Source of the DNA: a candidate division KSB1 bacterium
Lineage (GTDB): Bacteria > Zhuqueibacterota > JdFR-76 > DREG01
Direction: 5' to 3'
Length of the DNA: 41,184 nt
Assembly (NCBI GenBank): GCA_022566355.1
Contig: JADFJB010000024.1
Span: 1-41,184 of the forward strand
Below, in pieces: positions 7,788 to 15,985 of this stretch. The position numbers and the translations under genes were made by a program. Within the stretch, counting starts at the first letter, position 1. The number at the start of each line of letters is the position of its first letter. The notes beneath the pieces were generated by a model, which searched no databases, was not told the DNA's origin, and saw only the letters and a program-made list of their open reading frames with translations.

Positions 7788-9142
7788 GAGGTCCCGCAGG
7801 TGCAGGTTTGGGTATTCGAATTGGGGGAGGGCTTGGTGCTGTTGGTGATCTGGCAGCAACTGGTTCTGAACTTATAAAAGGCGGGAATGCCGCGATTGAT
7901 GGGTATTTCGATAGGTTAGAGGCACCCTTAGCCGGTTCCCTTACGCCAGAAGATAAGTTCGGACCAAAAGGATATAATATCACGGATTCTTCATCTAACT
8001 CAGTTCAGAGATACACTGCAATGGCCGAAGCTTTCTCCTATCGCATCGACTTCTGGAACAAAGAGGATGCTACGGCGCCGGCGCAAGAGGTCTTTATCGT
8101 TGATACGCTGGATGCGAATTTTGATGATACCACCCTCAAGTTTAGGCAGACAGGCTTTTTGAGATGGTCAGTCGAGCTTGAGGGCGGGCATTATTTCAAC
8201 GTCGATGTCGACATGCGTCCTGACTTCGATTTGATTGTTAATGTCGAAGGCAAATACGATCAGGATAGCCGGGAACTGCGTTGGACATTTCGCTCCCTCG
8301 ACCCCGCAACAGGCAAGCTGCCGGAAGACCCATTGGCCGGATTTCTACCGCCGATTGATTCTACGGGCTATCAAATTGGCTGGGTTTCCTATTCTGTTAA
8401 ACCCAAATCAGGTTTATCAACGGGCACCAAGATTAAGAACCAGGCATTTGTGAACTTCGATGGGGTTGGTCCATGGAATCCGGCACCACCAAATCCAGAT
8501 AGTGAAATCCCAGGTTTAGGTCCATGGATAAATACAATTGATGCAGATTTGCCAAATAGTAAAATACTCTCCTTTATTGAACTTCCGGATACGAGAGCAG
8601 ATTCGAGTATGTTTGAATTACATTGGACTGGTTCCGACATCGGTAGCGGAATTTCAGACTATACAATTTATGTGGCTGATGGTAGTGGCGCCTACGTTCC
8701 CTGGCTCCGTAATACCAGAGTTACTACAGCAGTCTATGTCGGAGTACCAAATATAGATTATTCCTTTTACAGCATAGCGAGAGATAATGTGGGTAATCGG
8801 GAAAAAACACCTGCAAAGCCAGATGTTGTCACCAGCATCTCAGATTCAGATGGCAATATCCCAAAGAAATTTGCATTATACGACAACTATCCAAACCCGT
8901 TCAATCCGACAACGACAATTAAGTACGATTTACCTGAGGCTACAGATGTAAAGCTGGTGATTTATAACATTCTCGGCCAAAGAGTCAAAACACTCATAGA
9001 CAAGAAACAGTTGGCTGGTTCATATACCGTCCAATGGGATGGCAAGAATGGAACAAATCTAAAGGTTGCTTCCGGCGTTTACATATATCGAATTGAAGCT
9101 GGTAAAAACATTAAGGCGAGAAAAATGCTACTTCTCAAATGA
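7715..9142 (+). CDS. T9SS-exported multidomain protein, 3' part with sorting domain (frameshifted from upstream part)
   Basis: The frame is open from about 7715 but has no credible start; homology-like continuity begins near 7775 (WLGGPAGAGLGI). It shows a Gly-rich hydrophobic stretch, then a DUF11-like beta domain (SYRIDFWNKEDATAPAQEV, FIVDTLD), a fibronectin-III-like domain about 8580-8830, and a FlgD-like T9SS sorting domain (NYPNPFNPTTTIKYDL, GVYIYRIEAG, RKMLLLK). Without a signal peptide this part could not be exported alone, so it is best read as the rest of the gene starting at 4872. Loss of one T in a homopolymer at 7776-7779 is the simplest explanation and fits either decay or an assembly error. 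Confidence 0.7.
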   Translation: MESCCSYLDNHWRDIRCGILGFWLGGPAGAGLGIRIGGGLGAVGDLAATGSELIKGGNAAIDGYFDRLEAPLAGSLTPEDKFGPKGYNITDSSSNSVQRYTAMAEAFSYRIDFWNKEDATAPAQEVFIVDTLDANFDDTTLKFRQTGFLRWSVELEGGHYFNVDVDMRPDFDLIVNVEGKYDQDSRELRWTFRSLDPATGKLPEDPLAGFLPPIDSTGYQIGWVSYSVKPKSGLSTGTKIKNQAFVNFDGVGPWNPAPPNPDSEIPGLGPWINTIDADLPNSKILSFIELPDTRADSSMFELHWTGSDIGSGISDYTIYVADGSGAYVPWLRNTRVTTAVYVGVPNIDYSFYSIARDNVGNREKTPAKPDVVTSISDSDGNIPKKFALYDNYPNPFNPTTTIKYDLPEATDVKLVIYNILGQRVKTLIDKKQLAGSYTVQWDGKNGTNLKVASGVYIYRIEAGKNIKARKMLLLK

Positions 9143-9310
9143 TCGAAAATGATCAATCTTGAGACTAACGATCATGTTATGTGTAAGGTTACCATAGCAA
9201 AAAGAATATTCAAAATGTATGGGAAGAAAGTAGTTTACTTTTGAGGGGTAAAAATTTATGAAATAAGAATTATTTCTGACGGTTTTACAACCCGTGTAAG
9301 AGTGAGCTGC

Positions 9311-9462
9311 AGAAACAATAGGTGCTACGAGTGGCTATTTCTTTGAATACTTTTTGTGATAAAAAGGGGAGTTTTACCGGACCTTGCCAGGTTCCGGGGA
9401 AGCGAAATGCACAGGTCAAATCACGATAACCCTTGCCTTTCGATAGTTGTACCTGTATCTTT
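9311..9462 (+). repeat. Dispersed repeat B, copy 1
   Basis: Matches 24450-24620 through AAACAATAG, GTGGCTATTTCTTTGAATAC, a TAAAA-GGGAGT block, CGGACCTTGCCAGGTT, GGGGAAGCG and TCACGAT. Non-coding; no ORF spans it. It lies about 160 bases upstream of the next start codon. Confidence 0.6.
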
Positions 9463-9487
9463 GCATTTATACAGTTAATTAATTAGT

Positions 9488-9569
9488 AGATTCCCGCTAA
9501 ACTTGTACCCGTACGTTTTTAATGGGAAAGCATGCGGGAATGACAGAATGGGTGTTTTTCGGTCAGAAA
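9488..9569 (+). repeat. Dispersed palindromic repeat C, partial copy
   Basis: ATTCCCGC (9490-9497) and GCGGGAAT (9534-9541) form an exact 8-bp inverted repeat. The stretch CTTGTACCCGTACGTTTTT, then GGGAAAGCATGCGGG, aligns with 35768-35812. A false start codon for the following gene (ATG 9522) lies inside this repeat. Confidence 0.6.
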
Positions 9570-9620
9570 CTAATGACCAAACACACTCAACCCATTTCAC
9601 TTAAACTCAAGGAGTGTCTT

Positions 9621-12248
9621 ATGAAATCAAAACATTGCCCGATCCGATTTACACTTCTTATTCTTGCCTTGTTCATCGGACTATCGGCATTCATATTCAC
9701 CCCGAAGCATGCTGTGGCTCAGCAAATCCCTTCTCCGGAGAGCTTCTTCGGCTTCGAAATGGGTGCCGATCGTAAACTTGCACGCTGGGATAAACTTGTG
9801 GAGTATTACCACCTTCTCGGCAGCGAGAGCCCGAGGCTGAAAGTCGTGGATATGGGACCATCCACATTGGGCAATCCTTTTTTAGTATTGTACATATCCT
9901 CGCCTGAAAATCTGGCAAGATTCGAAGACTTACGTCAGATTAACGCTACTTTGAGCGATCCCCGGGGTGCTAGTGAGTCGGAAATAAAGGATGCCATTGC
10001 CCGAGGTGTGGCGGTCGTTGTACAGTCGTTCGGGCTCCATTCGTCGGAGGTTGCAGCAAGCCAGGCTGCGGCGGAGATCACTTATGATATGGTAACCCGC
10101 GATGACGATGAAATGCTCCGTATCCTGGACAATACCATCGCGATCATGATCCCATGCTTCAATCCCGATGGTGAAATCATGATAACCGACTGGTACAATA
10201 AAACTGTGGGGACAGAATTTGAAGGCGTCGGTTTGCCGTGGTTGTATCACCATTATATCGGCCACGACAACAATCGCGATGCGTTTATGCAAAACACTAT
10301 CGAGTCCGTTTACGGCGCAAAGATCATCTTCAAGGATTGGATTCCCCAGGCTTATATCGATCATCACCAGATGGGAGCTTATGGCGCCCGGCTTTATGTG
10401 CCGCCCTATGCCGAACCGATCCGTCCCGGCGGCGATCCGCTAGTATGGCGTGAAATGGCCTGGTACGGAGCGCATATCGCTTATAAAGAAGAGGAGGCTG
10501 GTAAAGCCGGAGTGGTGAACGCGGCAATCTATTCAGGTTGGGGCCATTTTGGCTTTCATTGGATTACCCCTTTCCACAACATTGCAGGAATGCTGACCGA
10601 ATCCGCCAGTGCACGGTTGGCGACTCCGCTCTTTCTGCATCCGGATCAGCTCCAGGGTTCTCGCCGGGGTTTGCCCGAATACCAGGAGCAGACATCGTTT
10701 CCCAACCCCTGGAAAGGCGGCTGGTGGCATGTGCGGGATATCGTCGAACAACAGAAGATCGCTGCAATCGCTGCGCTGGATATGGCGGCAAGAAACCGGG
10801 AGACCGTCCTCCGCAACGCCTATCTCAAAGCCAAACGGCAAACGGAGCGTGGTGCAAATGGCAAGCCTGCGGCGTTCGTTATTCCTGCAAATCAGCACGA
10901 TCCTCTCACTGCAAAAAAAATGATAAACACATTACTCGGTCAGGGGATCGAGGTACGGAAAGCCTCGTCTGCATTCACTCACGAAGGCAGGGTCTATGGT
11001 GCAGAGTCGTTTGTTGTGTCCATGGCGCAACCCAAACGGGGGGTGATCCGCTGGCTATTGGGCCGGACCTACTATCCTGACAATTCTTACACGCGCGACC
11101 GTGACGGCAATCCGATTCGCCCATACGATATGTCTACCGACAACATTGCCGAATACATGGGTGTTCGGGTGGATCCTGTCGATACCCCTGTGGAAACAGA
11201 CCTGGTACGGGTGGCAGAACCTATCTCTCCATCGGGACAAGTGAATAAAGGGCAGCACGGATACGTCCTCGATGGCCGATTGAACGATAGCTTTACAGCT
11301 GTGAACTTGCTTTGGAATGGCAAAGTCAAAGTGAGGCGTGTCGATCGACAGGCTGCTGGTTTGGATCCCGGTGACTTTATCATTCCCGCATCCGCCCCGG
11401 ATGATCTCGTTGCCGAAGTGGCCGGGAAAACCGGTGTGGATTTTAAAGCGCTCAACTCTGATGGATCGTCTGTGAGCCGGCCGCTTAAACGCATGCGTAT
11501 CGGGATGTACCAGCGCTATCTCGGCGGCAACATGGATGAAGGGTGGACCCGATTATTGTTGGAGAAATTCGAATTTCCATATGCTTCGTTCAAAGATAAA
11601 GAACTGAAAGCAGGTAACCTTCACAAAAAGTATGATGTAATCATCCTGCCGGACGACAACATTGCCACCATGACCGGAAAGCGTCCGGAAGGCAATGATT
11701 TTTCCAGCCGCAGACCTGAGGCCTATCCACCGGAATACCGCAGCGGCTTCGGGCAAGAAGGCGTCGATGCGCTCAAAGCTTTCGTCGAGAAAGGCGGCAC
11801 TTTGGTGACATTTGGACAAGCCGGAGAACTCCCGATCGAAAAGTTCAAACTGCCGATCCGCAATGTCGTAGACGGTGTATCCTCTAAAGATTTCTGGTCA
11901 CCTGGCTCGACATTGAGAATGGAATTCGACAACAGCAATCCCCTCGCTTATGGCATGCCGAAAGAAGGGCTTGGGTTATTCCTGAGAAATAATGATGTCT
12001 ACCAGGTTATCCCGAGTGAAAAAAACCACCGCATTGATCGCATCGTGACCTTCGTGGAGCGCGACATTCTCCAAAGCGGCTGGCTGGTTGGCGGGGCATT
12101 GATCGCCGAGAAAGCGGCAATGGTATCGGTAGAACATGGTGATGGTGTGGTGATTCTTATCGGATTTCGTGCCCAGCACCGCATGCAGACCCATGGCACA
12201 TTCAAGCTGGTTTTTAACGCCCTGGTGAGTGGGCCGGCTGGAAATTGA
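9621..12248 (+). CDS. Secreted M14-family zinc carboxypeptidase-like protein
   Basis: ATG 9621 is chosen for AAGGAG at 9609-9614 and a signal peptide ending AVAQ (about residue 34). The 875-residue product has M14 features: H140-S-S-E143 (HxxE zinc pair, in SFGLHSSEVAASQ), N218-R219 after GHDN (substrate carboxylate site), D247-H-H249 region (third zinc His), and E327 in GMLTESAS at the place of the catalytic Glu. The peptidase domain spans about 40-380. The C-terminal half has a GATase1-like fold region (YDVIILPDDN, then LKAFVEKGGTLVTFG at about 720), as seen in large periplasmic M14 homologues. Substrate specificity is not predictable. Unlike other secreted proteins here it has no T9SS tail, and its codons are GC-rich compared with neighbours, which suggests separate origin or strong expression. 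Confidence 0.85.
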   Translation: MKSKHCPIRFTLLILALFIGLSAFIFTPKHAVAQQIPSPESFFGFEMGADRKLARWDKLVEYYHLLGSESPRLKVVDMGPSTLGNPFLVLYISSPENLARFEDLRQINATLSDPRGASESEIKDAIARGVAVVVQSFGLHSSEVAASQAAAEITYDMVTRDDDEMLRILDNTIAIMIPCFNPDGEIMITDWYNKTVGTEFEGVGLPWLYHHYIGHDNNRDAFMQNTIESVYGAKIIFKDWIPQAYIDHHQMGAYGARLYVPPYAEPIRPGGDPLVWREMAWYGAHIAYKEEEAGKAGVVNAAIYSGWGHFGFHWITPFHNIAGMLTESASARLATPLFLHPDQLQGSRRGLPEYQEQTSFPNPWKGGWWHVRDIVEQQKIAAIAALDMAARNRETVLRNAYLKAKRQTERGANGKPAAFVIPANQHDPLTAKKMINTLLGQGIEVRKASSAFTHEGRVYGAESFVVSMAQPKRGVIRWLLGRTYYPDNSYTRDRDGNPIRPYDMSTDNIAEYMGVRVDPVDTPVETDLVRVAEPISPSGQVNKGQHGYVLDGRLNDSFTAVNLLWNGKVKVRRVDRQAAGLDPGDFIIPASAPDDLVAEVAGKTGVDFKALNSDGSSVSRPLKRMRIGMYQRYLGGNMDEGWTRLLLEKFEFPYASFKDKELKAGNLHKKYDVIILPDDNIATMTGKRPEGNDFSSRRPEAYPPEYRSGFGQEGVDALKAFVEKGGTLVTFGQAGELPIEKFKLPIRNVVDGVSSKDFWSPGSTLRMEFDNSNPLAYGMPKEGLGLFLRNNDVYQVIPSEKNHRIDRIVTFVERDILQSGWLVGGALIAEKAAMVSVEHGDGVVILIGFRAQHRMQTHGTFKLVFNALVSGPAGN

Positions 12249-12283
12249 GTAAAAAATATACTTGAACACTGAGACAATCGGCT

Positions 12284-12312
12284 TTCGACGAGTTCATCCT
12301 GAGCTTGTCGAA
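12284..12312. repeat. Short palindromic repeat (REP-like)
   Basis: TTCGACGAG (12284-12292) pairs with CTTGTCGAA (12304-12312) with one mismatch around TTCATCCTGAG. This type of TCGACAAGCTCAGGATGA hairpin is common in intergenic DNA of many environmental bacteria. Here it follows the carboxypeptidase stop and may act as an mRNA end structure. Confidence 0.5.
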
Positions 12313-12335
12313 GGGCTCAAGCAGCTGAATTTAAG

Positions 12336-12359
12336 CATGGTGAGCGGAGTCGAACCATG
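12336..12359. repeat. Second short inverted repeat
   Basis: CATGGT (12336-12341) and ACCATG (12354-12359) bracket GAGCGGAGTCGA. It resembles the companion half of the preceding REP-like element. Confidence 0.4.
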
Positions 12360-12421
12360 AATATCTTATATCGAATTTATAATAGTAATCAATTAAAATA
12401 TGATGATTTCAGGAGTTTTTT

Positions 12422-12868
12422 ATGGATTTACCAAACGCACCCATCCCGCAAACAGGATTTTTTGTCACTCACTTTTTAACGGTCGAAGACCAGTCGAAAT
12501 CCAGGGAATTTTATGTTGGCATCCTTGGCGGAAAAGTCGTTAATCCCGAAAATCCCTGTATCATAAAACTGGCAAACTCCTGGATCATACTCAACTCCGG
12601 CGGCGGGCCTACGCCGGATAAACCGGAAGTATTTCTTGAACCTCCGCAAGATCCCAATAAAGTCAACAGTTTTTTGAATTTGCGAGTGGCGGATATACAA
12701 AGCTGCTACAATGACTGGAAGGAAAAAGGCGCGCACTTTCTAACGGAACCGCTCGACAACCATGGCTGGGAAATTCGATGTTATATGCGTGATCCTGATG
12801 GCTATATCCTCGAAGTTGGACAAGCGAGCCAAAAGATGATCGATTTATTCAACGCTCACGAAGGTTGA
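12422..12868 (+). CDS. VOC-superfamily (glyoxalase/dioxygenase-like) protein
   Basis: 148 residues, the usual length for a two-module VOC domain. It starts with a GFFVTHFLTVEDQSKSREFY strand-helix unit (metal-ligand position H17), continues with SFLNLRVADIQSCYNDW and ends with the typical RDPDGYILEVGQA, whose Glu is the usual last metal ligand. AGGAG lies about seven bases before the ATG. VOC proteins include glyoxalases, antibiotic-binding proteins and ring-cleaving dioxygenases; nothing here decides the substrate. Its last ~17 codons recur as a relic near 15511-15567, on the far side of the NfeD-flotillin operon. Confidence 0.85.
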   Translation: MDLPNAPIPQTGFFVTHFLTVEDQSKSREFYVGILGGKVVNPENPCIIKLANSWIILNSGGGPTPDKPEVFLEPPQDPNKVNSFLNLRVADIQSCYNDWKEKGAHFLTEPLDNHGWEIRCYMRDPDGYILEVGQASQKMIDLFNAHEG

Positions 12869-13050
12869 AATTTAAGATTTAAGTTCAACGGGAATTATGT
12901 GCCATATTGCTTTTATATTTCAATTCCTGATTTTTCTTGATTTTTGCAGGTCTGTTGGTTATTTTTATATAATTTCAAAATAGAATAATCCGTTGGGGAT
13001 TTATGGAAACGTTGTACTACAAAATTTCAAATTCTCAAAAGCCGAAATTG
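12817..13050 (+). repeat. Long direct repeat, left copy (VOC gene tail plus repeat A copy 2)
   Basis: The last codons of the VOC gene and the following intergenic DNA align with 15511-15741: GGACAAGCGAG, CAAAAGATGA, GATTTATTCAA, then GGGAATT, CTTGATTTTTG, and AATAATCCGTTGGGGATTTA followed by TGGAAACGTTG. Repeat A itself begins near 12936. The two copies bracket nfeD and the flotillin gene. The rest of 13051-13277 shows no gene. Confidence 0.65.
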
Positions 13051-13264
13051 CCGGATGAACGGTTTGACGCCTGGGCGGTTTATCGTCCTATTTATGATAA
13101 GATACATCTTCTCCGGCTTGTTCCGGCTAATAAATGATGGAAAAGGCAAATGGAATGGAAAGTGAGTTTTTGTGTGGAATCCCCTATAATAAAATCTTGG
13201 AGTTCGGCTTGGAAATAGATTGGTTGAATAAAAAATGAGTACATTGTTATAATACTTTACGGAA

Positions 13265-13272
13265 GGAGGTGA
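13265..13272 (+). promoter_or_regulatory. Strong Shine-Dalgarno that sets a TTG start
   Basis: GGAGGTGA is a near-complete match to the 16S rRNA anti-Shine-Dalgarno. A GTG at 13269 lies inside it and cannot be its target; TTG 13278 is five bases after it and is the better start. Confidence 0.6.
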
Positions 13273-13277
13273 TAAAA

Positions 13278-13880
13278 TTGCAAGAATGGTGGAGTTCATT
13301 GATGTTTACTCAGAAATTTTTCTGGGTAATTGCTACATTTTCCTCATCAATTTTCATACTTCAATCTTTGATGACATTAGTTGGTTTTCAGGGTGATTCC
13401 GGAGATGTGGATGGAAGCCACGATGAAGATAGTTCCCATTCACATGCGGAAGACCCAAGTGATACCGGGTTTTCTTTTGCGCAGTATTTTACAAGTCACA
13501 ATATGGTAGCATTTTTTATGGGATTTTCCTGGAGCGGATTGGCTTGCCTTGATTATGGTATTCACATCATTTTTACAGGTTTGATAAGTAGTTTGGTTGG
13601 CGTTGTGTTTGTTGCTGTTGTAGTTTCACTCTTGACTGGACTCTCAAAATTGAGTAGTGACGGGACTGTAAGATTAAAAAGTGCCATCGGAAGCTTAGCC
13701 AGGGTATCAATCGAGATTCCGGCTTTATATGAAGGTCAGGGTAAAGTATCGATGACCATCAGTGAAGTATATAGAGAAATGGTAGCTGTTACCGGTGAGA
13801 GCAAACCACTAAAGAGAAATCAAGAAGTCAAAGTTGTTGGGGTTGTGAGTAATCAATTAGTAGTAGAAAAAACCAACTAA
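13278..13880 (+). CDS. NfeD-like membrane protein, partner of flotillin
   Basis: Start TTG 13278 gives 200 residues (MQEWWSSLMFTQKFF). Membrane segments are seen at about 13-35, 75-95 and 98-125 (the last rich in V and A: SSLVGVVFVAVVVSLL). Between the first two is a His/Asp/Ser-rich loop (DGSHDEDSSHSHAED) that looks extracytoplasmic and may bind metal. The C-terminal ~70 residues form an OB-fold-like beta domain (GSLARVSIEIPALYEGQGKV ... EVKVVGVVSNQLVV), the hallmark of NfeD and YuaF proteins. The flotillin gene follows after 48 bases, the standard partner arrangement, so the pair probably forms membrane microdomains that support stress tolerance or protein assembly. Confidence 0.8.
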   Translation: MQEWWSSLMFTQKFFWVIATFSSSIFILQSLMTLVGFQGDSGDVDGSHDEDSSHSHAEDPSDTGFSFAQYFTSHNMVAFFMGFSWSGLACLDYGIHIIFTGLISSLVGVVFVAVVVSLLTGLSKLSSDGTVRLKSAIGSLARVSIEIPALYEGQGKVSMTISEVYREMVAVTGESKPLKRNQEVKVVGVVSNQLVVEKTN

Positions 13881-13883
13881 TCT

Positions 13884-13904
13884 AATTCGATATTTTATCG
13901 AATT
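13884..13904. other. Perfect hairpin between nfeD and flotillin genes
   Basis: AATTCGATA (13884-13892) and TATCGAATT (13896-13904) are exact reverse complements with a TTT loop. No T-run follows, so it is not a full terminator; it may tune the ratio of the two proteins or protect mRNA ends. Confidence 0.5.
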
Positions 13905-13928
13905 TAATCAATAAATACGGGAGGCACA

Positions 13929-15359
13929 ATGTATATACTTATTGTCGTAGGTGGCTTGGCTGTGATAGTCTTTGTTACGCTGATCAGTGCAATGTCACGT
14001 TATAAACGTTGTCCATCAGACAGGGTTCTGGTGATATTTGGTAAAGTCGGCAAGGATAAAACTTCCAAGTGTGTTCATGGAGGCGCGGCATTTGTCTGGC
14101 CATTGATACAAAACTACAAGTTTCTTTCTTTGCAGCCATTAACCATTGATATTCGATTGGATGGCGCTTTGTCAAAGCAAAATATCCGGGTTAACATACC
14201 CTCAAGATTTACGATCGGCATATCCACTAATCCTGCCGTAATGAATACGGCTGCTGAAAGAATGTTAAGTATGGATAGGAATCAAATAGAAGAAAACGCC
14301 AAGGATATTATTTTCGGCCAGCTGCGTGCAACCATCGCCACAATGGATATTGAGGAGATCAATGCGGACAGGGAAAATTTTGAAAAGAAAGTTATGAACA
14401 ATGTGGAGTCCGAACTAAAAAAAATCGGCTTAATGCTAATCAATGTCAACATAACCGACATAACCGATGAATCCGGATATATTGAAGCATTGGGCAAAAA
14501 AGCTGCTTCTGAAGCTATCAATAGAGCTAAAGTTGAAGTGGCCAAACAAGATCGTGATGGTGATGTCGGTGAAGCGCAAGCCAATCAAGATAAAAGAGTC
14601 AAGGTATCAGAAGCGAATGCAAAAGCTGTAGAAGGCGAGAATAATGCTAAAGTAACTGTGGCTGCTAGTGAATCTGATATGCGGATTAAACAATCTGAAG
14701 CAAAAAAACTAGCTGTCTCTGCTGAATTGATAAATGCAGCAGAAGCTGAAAAATCAGCTTACGAAGCTCAAAAAGCTGCTGAGTTGGCGCGTGCGCAGAA
14801 AGAGGAAGCTACTAGGAAAGCTGATATTATTGTACCGGCGGAAATTGCGAAAGAAAAAGTAACACTTGAAGCTGAAGCTGCTGCCGAAAAATTACGTCAA
14901 GAAGGCAAGGGCGAAGGCGATAATATCCGCGAAAAACTTAAGGGAGAAGCGGATGGTATTAAAGAGATACTTACCAAACAAGCTGAAGGTTTTAAGCTAA
15001 TTATGGAGGCTGCTGATAATAATGCTGATGCAGCCGTTAAATTGATGGTTGCTGATAAGCTGCCGGAAATAATCAAAATCCAGGTGCAAGCTTTGAACGG
15101 TATCCAGATTGATAAAATTGTGGTTTGGGACCAGGGCGGCAGTAACGGTGATGGATCTACTACAGCCAATTGGCTATCTAATTTTATTAAATCCGTGCCT
15201 GCTTTGAGTGATGCATTTGAATTAGCGGGTATGCAATTACCGGAAATACTGGGTAAATCCCTAGATGGTAATAAAGTAAATAATTCACCAAAAGAAGAAG
15301 CAGTTGTTGTTGATTCTGAGGAATCTACAAAAGAAGAAAAGAAAACTAAGTCAGAATAA
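13929..15359 (+). CDS. floT: Flotillin-family (SPFH domain) protein
   Basis: 476 residues; GGGAGG (13919-13924) precedes the ATG. One N-terminal membrane segment (about 2-20, ILIVVGGLAVIVFVTLI) is followed by the SPFH/PHB domain (about 28-190: CPSDRVLVIFGKVG, then PLTIDIRLDGALSKQNIRVN). A long Ala/Glu/Lys coiled coil with flotillin-type EAxA repeats spans about 200-345, and an oligomerisation region with ADKLPEIIKIQVQAL follows. The tail is acidic and Ser/Lys-rich (EESTKEEKKTKSE). Flotillins assemble large membrane scaffolds. The direct NfeD neighbour matches the bacterial YuaF-YuaG (FloT) pair. A terminator lies 16 bases after the stop. Confidence 0.9.
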   Translation: MYILIVVGGLAVIVFVTLISAMSRYKRCPSDRVLVIFGKVGKDKTSKCVHGGAAFVWPLIQNYKFLSLQPLTIDIRLDGALSKQNIRVNIPSRFTIGISTNPAVMNTAAERMLSMDRNQIEENAKDIIFGQLRATIATMDIEEINADRENFEKKVMNNVESELKKIGLMLINVNITDITDESGYIEALGKKAASEAINRAKVEVAKQDRDGDVGEAQANQDKRVKVSEANAKAVEGENNAKVTVAASESDMRIKQSEAKKLAVSAELINAAEAEKSAYEAQKAAELARAQKEEATRKADIIVPAEIAKEKVTLEAEAAAEKLRQEGKGEGDNIREKLKGEADGIKEILTKQAEGFKLIMEAADNNADAAVKLMVADKLPEIIKIQVQALNGIQIDKIVVWDQGGSNGDGSTTANWLSNFIKSVPALSDAFELAGMQLPEILGKSLDGNKVNNSPKEEAVVVDSEESTKEEKKTKSE

Positions 15360-15374
15360 TATTCGAATTTATAC

Positions 15375-15406
15375 AAAGGCCATAGAATAAAATCTGTGGC
15401 CTTTTT
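15375..15406 (+). terminator. Rho-independent terminator of the nfeD-flotillin operon
   Basis: AAAGGCCATAGA (15375-15386) pairs with TCTGTGGCCTTT (15393-15404) with one G-T pair, loop ATAAAA, followed by Ts. Confidence 0.85.
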
Positions 15407-15460
15407 ATAACATTGGCGGCCCGACTTCGACGCGTATACTCGCAAGTGGTTTAATCGGGT

Positions 15461-15483
15461 AAGGGCGCATTTTTAACGCCCTT
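15461..15483. other. Hairpin with 7-bp stem
   Basis: AAGGGCG (15461-15467) pairs with CGCCCTT (15477-15483). The stretch also aligns loosely with the VOC gene around 12725-12765 and may be a degraded continuation of the VOC relic. Confidence 0.35.
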
Positions 15484-15510
15484 CCCACAACATCCGCCAT
15501 GCTTTATTGC

Positions 15511-15741
15511 GGGACAAGCGAGTCAAAAGATGAATGATTTATTCAAGGTATACAAAGGTAGAATTTGAGATTTTAACTCAATGGGAATTGTATGTCATCT
15601 AGTTTTATCTTTCTATTTGATTTTCCTTGATTTTTGTAGACCTGTTGGCTATCTTCGGTTTAATTTAAAATTTTAATAATCCGTTGGGGATTTATGGAAA
15701 CGTTGGACCGCACAATTTCAAAACCTCAAAAACCAAAATTG
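15511..15741 (+). repeat. Long direct repeat, right copy (VOC tail relic plus repeat A copy 3)
   Basis: 15512-15568 reads GQASQKMNDLFKVYKGRI and stop, against GQASQKMIDLFNAHEG and stop at the end of the VOC gene. The following DNA repeats 12869-13050, with repeat A beginning at about 15626. It has no start and is a non-functional relic. Confidence 0.65.
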
Positions 15742-15788
15742 CTAGATCAAGTTCACCAAAAATTCTGAATAATAACAGTCAGGATACG

Positions 15789-15821
15789 ACCTTGGTCTAC
15801 ACGTATGTTTTGAACCAAGGT
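15789..15821. other. Inverted repeat in a gene-free stretch
   Basis: ACCTTGGT (15789-15796) and ACCAAGGT (15814-15821) are exact complements 17 bases apart, with no T-run. Further on, about 15890-15920, there is CCTCTGAGTCTC-type low-complexity sequence of a kind frequent in environmental genomes. Apart from these I see nothing in 15742-15985. Confidence 0.4.
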
Positions 15822-15985
15822 GGTAGAGGTGTTCGCAGTCCTGCTGATCGTTTAAAATAAAATCAATATAATTTTACCCCTCCGTGTCCTCTGAGTCTCT
15901 ATGGCTGTTTTTGTCAGTGTAAGTCTGTGGCAGTCACCTATACTGGCAAAGAAAATAATAAAAATGTATTTAAATATTTGTTTTC

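Noticed and set aside
9522-9620. Upstream extension of the M14 gene from ATG 9522
   Set aside because: This stretch lies in palindromic repeat C and lacks a ribosome site; ATG 9621 has AAGGAG and a clean signal peptide.
10538-11080. 180-codon ORF in another frame of the M14 gene
   Set aside because: GC-rich shadow; the M14 frame has clear catalytic motifs over the same bases.
14897-15445. 182-codon minus-strand ORF opposite the flotillin gene
   Set aside because: Shadow of the Ala/Glu-rich coiled coil on the plus strand; Ser/Leu-rich composition typical of such shadows.
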